From: Anaerolineae bacterium
GTDB taxonomy: Bacteria > Chloroflexota > Anaerolineae > UBA4142
Reading direction: 5' to 3'
DNA: 9,851 bases
Assembly: GCA_027457205.1 (NCBI GenBank)
Contig: DAIDTM010000296.1
Location: 1 to 9,851 of the forward strand
Shown here piece by piece: positions 5,719-9,851 of this stretch. The notes beneath the pieces were generated by a model, which was given only the letters and a program-made list of their open reading frames with translations, was not told where the DNA came from and did not search any database. Position numbers and translations under genes: made by a program. Position 1 is the first letter of the stretch; each line of letters opens with the position of its first letter.

Positions 5719-8700
5719 GTGTTTCGGCGGTTCGGGTGGGGCAAATTGCGCGCCAAGATCATCGCCTGGTCGTTCGTGCCCACGGCGATCATTCTCACCG
5801 CGGTTGCTCTGGTTGGCTTTTACGCCTACCAGCAAGTCACCGAGACGCTAACGATTCAGAGCAGTCGTGAGTTGGCGCGTCTATCCGCCGGTCAATTGGC
5901 AGCCGAGTTGACCGATTACAGCCGCACGCTCACGACGCTGGCGTACACCGCCGACCTGTACGATAACAACCCGGACGTTCAACGCGCCGCGCTCAAGCAA
6001 GCCAGCAATCGCCTGATGCTCTTCGACGGCGGCGTCGTCATCCTCAACAATTACGGCATTGTCACCGCGGCGGAACCGGAACGCCCCGAGATCATCGGAC
6101 AGGACTGGTCGAACCGCGTCTACTTTCGGCAAATGGCGGCAAGTCCGGGCACCGTCTTCTCGGACATCGTCGGCGATGGCGCGCAAGGGACGCCGGTCGT
6201 CGTCGCCGCCGTGCCGATCATCAACAATCGCGGCGAATTTATGGGCGCGATGGTGGGAATGTTTCGCGTCGGCGCAAACTCGCTCAGCCCCTTCTACGGC
6301 AGCATCGTACGGTTGCGGATCGGAGTGAACGACGCGGCGTTTCTGGTCGATCGCAATGGATTGGTCTTGTATCACACCGACGACAGTCAGATCGGACAGA
6401 ATATGTCCGCGCAGCCGGTGGTGCAGCAAGTCATCAACGGTAAGGCGGATGCGCTCCGCACGCACGATCCGTCTGGACGCGAGATCGTCGCGGCGTTTGC
6501 GCCAGTGCCCGGCACGCCCTGGGGACTGGTGACCGAAGAGGGCTGGGACGCGCTGCTCGCACCGGGTCAGCGGTACATTCAATCGCTCTTCTTGCTGCTC
6601 GTGCTGGGTCTGGTAATCCCCGCTGTGGTCGTCACGTTCGGCGTCCGGAAAATCACGCAGCCGATCAATCAGTTGATCGCGGCGACCAAGAATGTCGCGA
6701 ACCGAGATTTCGCTAAATCGATCAGCGTGCAGACCGGGGACGAGCTGGAAGAGTTGGGCAACCATTTCAATCTGATGTCCGCGCAGCTCGCGGAATCCTA
6801 CGCAACGCTGCGCGCGAGCGAGGAGCGGTTTGCGCTCGTCGTGCAAGGAACCAACGACGGCATCTGGGATTGGGATTTGATTACCAACGATGTCTATTAC
6901 TCGCCGCGTTGGAAAAAGATGCTGGGCTATACGGACGGCGAACTCCCCAATCGGCTGGAGACTTGGCGCAAGCTCCTGCATCCCGATGACGCCGAACGCG
7001 CGCTCGCAGAACTCGACGCGTACCTGGCGGGACGAACGTCGGCGTATCGGGTCGAAGTCCGAATGCGCTGCAAAGACGGCACGTATCGCTGGATCTCGAC
7101 GCGCGGCGGCGCGCTGCGCGACGCGCAGGGCAAAGCGTACCGCATGGCAGGATCGCACACCGACATCACGGAGCGCAAGCACGCGGAGCGCGCGCTGCAG
7201 GACCGCCTCACGCTCGAAAAACTGATCACCGATATTTCGACGGAATTCATCAACTTGGGACCGGATGAAGTGGACGCCGGCATTCGCCACGCGCTGCAAG
7301 CCATCGCCGAATATGCCGGCGGAGACCGCAGTTACGTCTTTCGATTCTCCGAAGACGGCGCGGTGATGGACAATACCCACGAATGGTGCGCCGGCGACAT
7401 CGAACCGCAGATCAATCGGCGGCAGGGCATCCTTGCCGATACGCTGCCGTACTTGACCGGACGAATCAAGCGGCTCGAAGTCTTGTACGTTCCGCGCCTA
7501 GCCGATCTGCCGCCGGAAGCGCAACGCGAGAAATCGGTGTTCGAGACCGAGAAGATCCGGTCGTTGATCTGCGTGCCGATGGTGTATCGCGGCGCGGCGG
7601 TCGGCTTTTTGGGATTCGACGCGGTGCGCGCGGAAAAGAAATGGAGCGGCGATGCCGTCACGCTACTGACCATCGTCGGCGAAATCTTTGTGAACGCGCT
7701 GGAACATCAGCGCGCCAGCGCGGCGTTGCAGCAAGCGTACCAAACGCTGGAACGCCGCGTAGAAGAACGCACGCACGCACTCGCGACGCTCAACGCGATT
7801 GCCGCGTCGGTCAGTCGCTCGCTGGATTTGAAAAAGATTCTCAGCAACGCGCTGGATCAGACGATGGAAATCACCGAGATGGAAGTCGGCGCGGCGTATC
7901 GTCTGGATGAAGCCAGCCAGACCTTGATCCTCATGGTACAGCGCGGCGAGTCTGCGGAGTTTGTCGAGCGCACGGCGCGTCTGCCGCTCCAAGTTGTGCT
8001 GGGCGGGCAAACGATCCGCGAGGACCAGCCGATTGTCTTCGAGGTGCAGGACTATCCGGAGGGCGCGATCAAGTCGTTGCTGCGAAACGAGGGACTGCAA
8101 TTGATCGTCGGCGTCCCATTGATGGCGAAAGGCAGATTGACCGGCGGACTCGTCATGAGCACACGCACCCCCCGTACCCTTGCCGCCGAGGAAACATCGC
8201 TCCTGATGTCGATCGGGCGGCAAATCGGCATGGCGGTAGAAAACGCGCGCCTGTACGAGCAAGCCGAACAGTCCGCCGCATTTGCCGAGCGCAGCCGGCT
8301 CGCGCGCGAACTGCACGATTCGGTGACGCAATCGCTGTACAGCGTGACGCTTCATGCGGAAGCCGCCGTGCGTTGGCTGACCGCTGGCGACCAAGCACAA
8401 GCCGCGGATTACCTGCGCGATTTGCGCGATACGGCGCAGGAAGCGCTGCGTGAGATGCGGCTGCTCATTTTTGAACTGCGTCCGCCGGAGCTGGAAAAGA
8501 CCGGCTTGGCGGCTGCGTTGCAAGCGCGGCTGGACGGCGTGGAAGTGCGCGGCGGGATGAAGGCAGACCTGCAAGTCATCGGCGAAGAGCACTTGCCGCC
8601 GCGCGTGCAGGACGAACTGTACCACATCGCGCGTGAGGCGCTCAACAACGCGCTGAAACATTCGCGCGCCTCGCGTGTGCAGGTGCGCCTGCAATTCCTC

Positions 8701-8889
8701 GATACCTGCGCCTCGCTGGAAGTCTGCGACGATGGCGTGGGCTTTGACGCGGCGCGCGTGGACGAGAGCGGCGGACTTGGTTTCAAAGGAATGAAAGAGC
8801 GCGCGCAGAAAATCGGCGGCAGCTTGGAAATTGACAGCGCGCCGGGCAGGGGGACGAATGTCAAGATTCAAGTCCCGTCGAGTTCCTGA
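5719..8889 (+). CDS. Membrane sensor histidine kinase, Cache-HAMP-PAS-GAF-GAF-HisKA_3-HATPase
   Basis: This 1056-residue kinase is expected to autophosphorylate and pass phosphate to the regulator encoded next. In order: membrane segment (about 14-37); extracytoplasmic Cache-type sensor (about 45-280; VILNNYGIVTAAEP, DWSNRVYFRQM and PWGLVTEEGW are typical); second membrane segment (288-309); HAMP (310-358); PAS with PAC (365-488; GIWDWDL, WISTRGGALRDAQG, ITERK); GAF (about 495-662); short coiled coil (664-688); GAF (about 690-842); HisKA_3 with phospho-accepting His866 in RLARELHDSVTQSLY; and HATPase_c with N-box EALNNALKHS (973-982), DDGVGFD (1004-1010) and GGLGFKGM (1018-1025). All catalytic motifs look intact. 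I start at GTG 5719 with AGGAGG (5709-5714) four bases upstream. The frame is open back to 5470, but that stretch overlaps the binding-protein gene and encodes no domain. Confidence 0.93.
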   Translation: MFRRFGWGKLRAKIIAWSFVPTAIILTAVALVGFYAYQQVTETLTIQSSRELARLSAGQLAAELTDYSRTLTTLAYTADLYDNNPDVQRAALKQASNRLMLFDGGVVILNNYGIVTAAEPERPEIIGQDWSNRVYFRQMAASPGTVFSDIVGDGAQGTPVVVAAVPIINNRGEFMGAMVGMFRVGANSLSPFYGSIVRLRIGVNDAAFLVDRNGLVLYHTDDSQIGQNMSAQPVVQQVINGKADALRTHDPSGREIVAAFAPVPGTPWGLVTEEGWDALLAPGQRYIQSLFLLLVLGLVIPAVVVTFGVRKITQPINQLIAATKNVANRDFAKSISVQTGDELEELGNHFNLMSAQLAESYATLRASEERFALVVQGTNDGIWDWDLITNDVYYSPRWKKMLGYTDGELPNRLETWRKLLHPDDAERALAELDAYLAGRTSAYRVEVRMRCKDGTYRWISTRGGALRDAQGKAYRMAGSHTDITERKHAERALQDRLTLEKLITDISTEFINLGPDEVDAGIRHALQAIAEYAGGDRSYVFRFSEDGAVMDNTHEWCAGDIEPQINRRQGILADTLPYLTGRIKRLEVLYVPRLADLPPEAQREKSVFETEKIRSLICVPMVYRGAAVGFLGFDAVRAEKKWSGDAVTLLTIVGEIFVNALEHQRASAALQQAYQTLERRVEERTHALATLNAIAASVSRSLDLKKILSNALDQTMEITEMEVGAAYRLDEASQTLILMVQRGESAEFVERTARLPLQVVLGGQTIREDQPIVFEVQDYPEGAIKSLLRNEGLQLIVGVPLMAKGRLTGGLVMSTRTPRTLAAEETSLLMSIGRQIGMAVENARLYEQAEQSAAFAERSRLARELHDSVTQSLYSVTLHAEAAVRWLTAGDQAQAADYLRDLRDTAQEALREMRLLIFELRPPELEKTGLAAALQARLDGVEVRGGMKADLQVIGEEHLPPRVQDELYHIAREALNNALKHSRASRVQVRLQFLDTCASLEVCDDGVGFDAARVDESGGLGFKGMKERAQKIGGSLEIDSAPGRGTNVKIQVPSSS

Positions 8890-8904
8890 GATTTTGGAGG
8901 CGAT

Positions 8905-9576
8905 ATGAGCTCAACCATTCGGATTTTGATTGTCGACGATCACGCGATTGTGCGTAAAGGCATCCGCGCGCTGCTTTCGACTGAGCGCGATATTCAGGTG
9001 ATTGGCGAAGCCGGCGATGGCGCGGAAGCGGTCGTCCAAGCGCAAACGCTGCGCCCCGACGTGATTTTGATGGACCTGGTGATGCCCAAGCTGGACGGCA
9101 TTGAGGCGACCAAGCAAATCACCGCGCAGCAGCCTGGTGCGCGGATTCTCGTCCTAACAAGTTTTGCGGCGGACGACAAGGTTTTCCCGGCGATCAAAGC
9201 CGGCGCGCTCGGCTACCTATTGAAAGACACCAAGCCCGAAGACTTGGTGCAGGCGATCCACCAGGTCTACCGCGGCGAGCCGTCGCTGGAACCGTCGATT
9301 GCGCGCAAGGTACTGACGGAATTATCGACGCCGCAGCAAAAGCCGCTCAGCCCCGATCCGCTCACGGAACGCGAGTTGGACATTCTCCGCTTGATCGCGC
9401 AGGGACGCAGCAACAAGGAGATCGCGGAGGAACTGGTTATTACAGAGATGACGGTGCGGACGCACGTGAGCAATGTCCTTGGCAAACTGCACCTGGCGAG
9501 CCGCACGCAAGCCGCGCTGTACGCGCTGAAGGAGGGGCTTGCCTCGCTGGAAGATGTGCCAAGCGCAAACGGCTAA
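8905..9576 (+). CDS. NarL/LuxR-family DNA-binding response regulator
   Basis: This is a two-domain response regulator (223 residues), cytoplasmic, and the likely partner of the kinase encoded 15 bases upstream. The receiver domain has the acidic pair D11-D12, phospho-acceptor D57 in ILMDLVMP, the switch T85 in VLTSF and the conserved K107 in YLLKD. A linker of about 35 residues leads to a LuxR-type helix-turn-helix (about 153-210; LTERELDILRLIAQGRSNKEIAEEL), with the recognition helix around TVRTHVSNVLGKL. HisKA_3 kinases usually pair with this regulator family, which supports a cognate pair. GGAGG (8896-8900) lies four bases before the ATG. Dyads at 4127-4144 and 9585-9600 are candidate targets. 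The target genes outside the operon cannot be seen. Confidence 0.95.
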   Translation: MSSTIRILIVDDHAIVRKGIRALLSTERDIQVIGEAGDGAEAVVQAQTLRPDVILMDLVMPKLDGIEATKQITAQQPGARILVLTSFAADDKVFPAIKAGALGYLLKDTKPEDLVQAIHQVYRGEPSLEPSIARKVLTELSTPQQKPLSPDPLTERELDILRLIAQGRSNKEIAEELVITEMTVRTHVSNVLGKLHLASRTQAALYALKEGLASLEDVPSANG

Positions 9577-9584
9577 CGGGCGTC

Positions 9585-9600
9585 TGCTACAAATGTGGTA
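9585..9600. promoter_or_regulatory. Second, degenerate NarL-like box
   Basis: TGCTACAAATGTGGTA shares the 11-base string CAAATGTGGTA with the dyad at 4127-4144, with the same central AA and right half-site. The left half (TGCTACA) matches the inverted right half at 5 of 7 positions. It lies nine bases after the regulator stop codon, before the terminator. It could serve the downstream lipoprotein gene, although that start codon is about 160 bases away. Confidence 0.35.
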
Positions 9601-9625
9601 AGCGCGCTACGAGGAATGTTGATTG

Positions 9626-9650
9626 AGACCGCGACAAACGCGGTCTTTTT
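9626..9650 (+). terminator. Intrinsic terminator of the sensor operon
   Basis: AGACCGCG (9626-9633) and CGCGGTCT (9639-9646) form a perfect 8-base-pair stem with an ACAAA loop, running into a T-run (9646-9650). It lies 49 bases after the response regulator stop and closes the operon. Confidence 0.9.
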
Positions 9651-9678
9651 GTTGGGCTGGGGATTCATCATTCTGGCG

Positions 9679-9707
9679 ATGACGGTACGGGGCGGGTCTG
9701 GTATCTT
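9679..9707 (+). promoter_or_regulatory. Possible promoter of the downstream lipoprotein gene
   Basis: ATGACG (9679-9684; 4 of 6) and TATCTT (9702-9707; 4 of 6) are 17 bases apart, and a TG one base before the -10 box makes an extended -10 element. It sits between the terminator and the ATG at 9763. Neither box is strong by itself. Confidence 0.35.
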
Positions 9708-9762
9708 TGCCTTGTGAAAGCCGAAGGTCTGCGAGATCAAGGAATCGTTTAGGAGGTGCGCC

Positions 9763-9851
9763 ATGAAAAAACTGATCGTAGGAATCATTCTCGTCGCGGT
9801 GCTGGCGATTGCCGCCGTGAGTTTCGTGGGTTGCGGCGGCGCGAGTACTGC
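9763..9851 (+). CDS. Predicted lipoprotein, N-terminal fragment cut by window edge
   Basis: Only 29 codons are visible. The product begins MKKLIVGIILVAVLAIAAVS: two lysines, a long hydrophobic run and then FVGC at residues 21-24, a lipobox-like site with Phe instead of the usual Leu at position -3. GGCGG-type small residues follow the cysteine. This is a signal peptide of an exported, probably lipid-anchored protein. AGGAGG (9751-9756) lies six bases before the ATG, an ideal ribosome binding site. It has the same orientation as the sensor operon but is separated from it by a terminator, so it is a new transcription unit. The family cannot be told from this fragment. Confidence 0.75.
   Translation, partial: MKKLIVGIILVAVLAIAAVSFVGCGGAST

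Noticed and set aside
9660..9690. Possible dispersed repeat around GATTCATCATTCTGGCGATGAC
   Set aside because: It faintly resembles known intergenic repeats, but no matching arm or second copy is present in the window.

Overview
The window is GC-rich bacterial DNA with two divergent gene blocks separated by a 346-base control region (3985-4330). The organism is probably a member of the Chloroflexota. I infer this from the Tat-lipoprotein start of the solute-binding protein, the HisKA_3 motif of the kinase (RLARELHDSVTQSLYSVT), the DUF2807 lipoprotein and the GC-rich codon use. No marker gene in the window proves it.

Left block, minus strand (1-3984), read right to left: a DUF2807/GIN-domain lipoprotein, then phytoene synthase crtB, lycopene cyclase crtY and phytoene desaturase crtI, which runs off the left edge. 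Together the three crt genes convert geranylgeranyl diphosphate to phytoene, lycopene and a cyclic carotene. crtB and crtY overlap by four bases and crtI follows after an 11-base gap, so these three are an operon. A 27-base palindrome sits between the lipoprotein gene and crtB.

Right block, plus strand (4166-9650): a consensus-like sigma-70 promoter, a leader that can fold into a three-way junction followed by an intrinsic terminator, a Tat-exported solute-binding lipoprotein, a 1056-residue Cache-HAMP-PAS-GAF-GAF histidine kinase, and a NarL/LuxR-type response regulator, closed by a strong terminator. No transporter permease or ATPase lies in the operon. The layout therefore suggests a three-component sensor: the lipoprotein binds a ligand outside, the kinase reads it and the regulator acts on DNA. 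A dyad with NarL-like 7-2-7 geometry lies just upstream of the promoter, and a degenerate copy lies after the regulator gene.

The right edge holds the first 29 codons of another predicted lipoprotein (9763-9851).

The most notable item is the leader at about 4201-4310. The 3' arm of its third helix can pair either inside the junction or with the 5' arm of the terminator, as expected of a riboswitch-like attenuator. I recognise no known riboswitch class in it.
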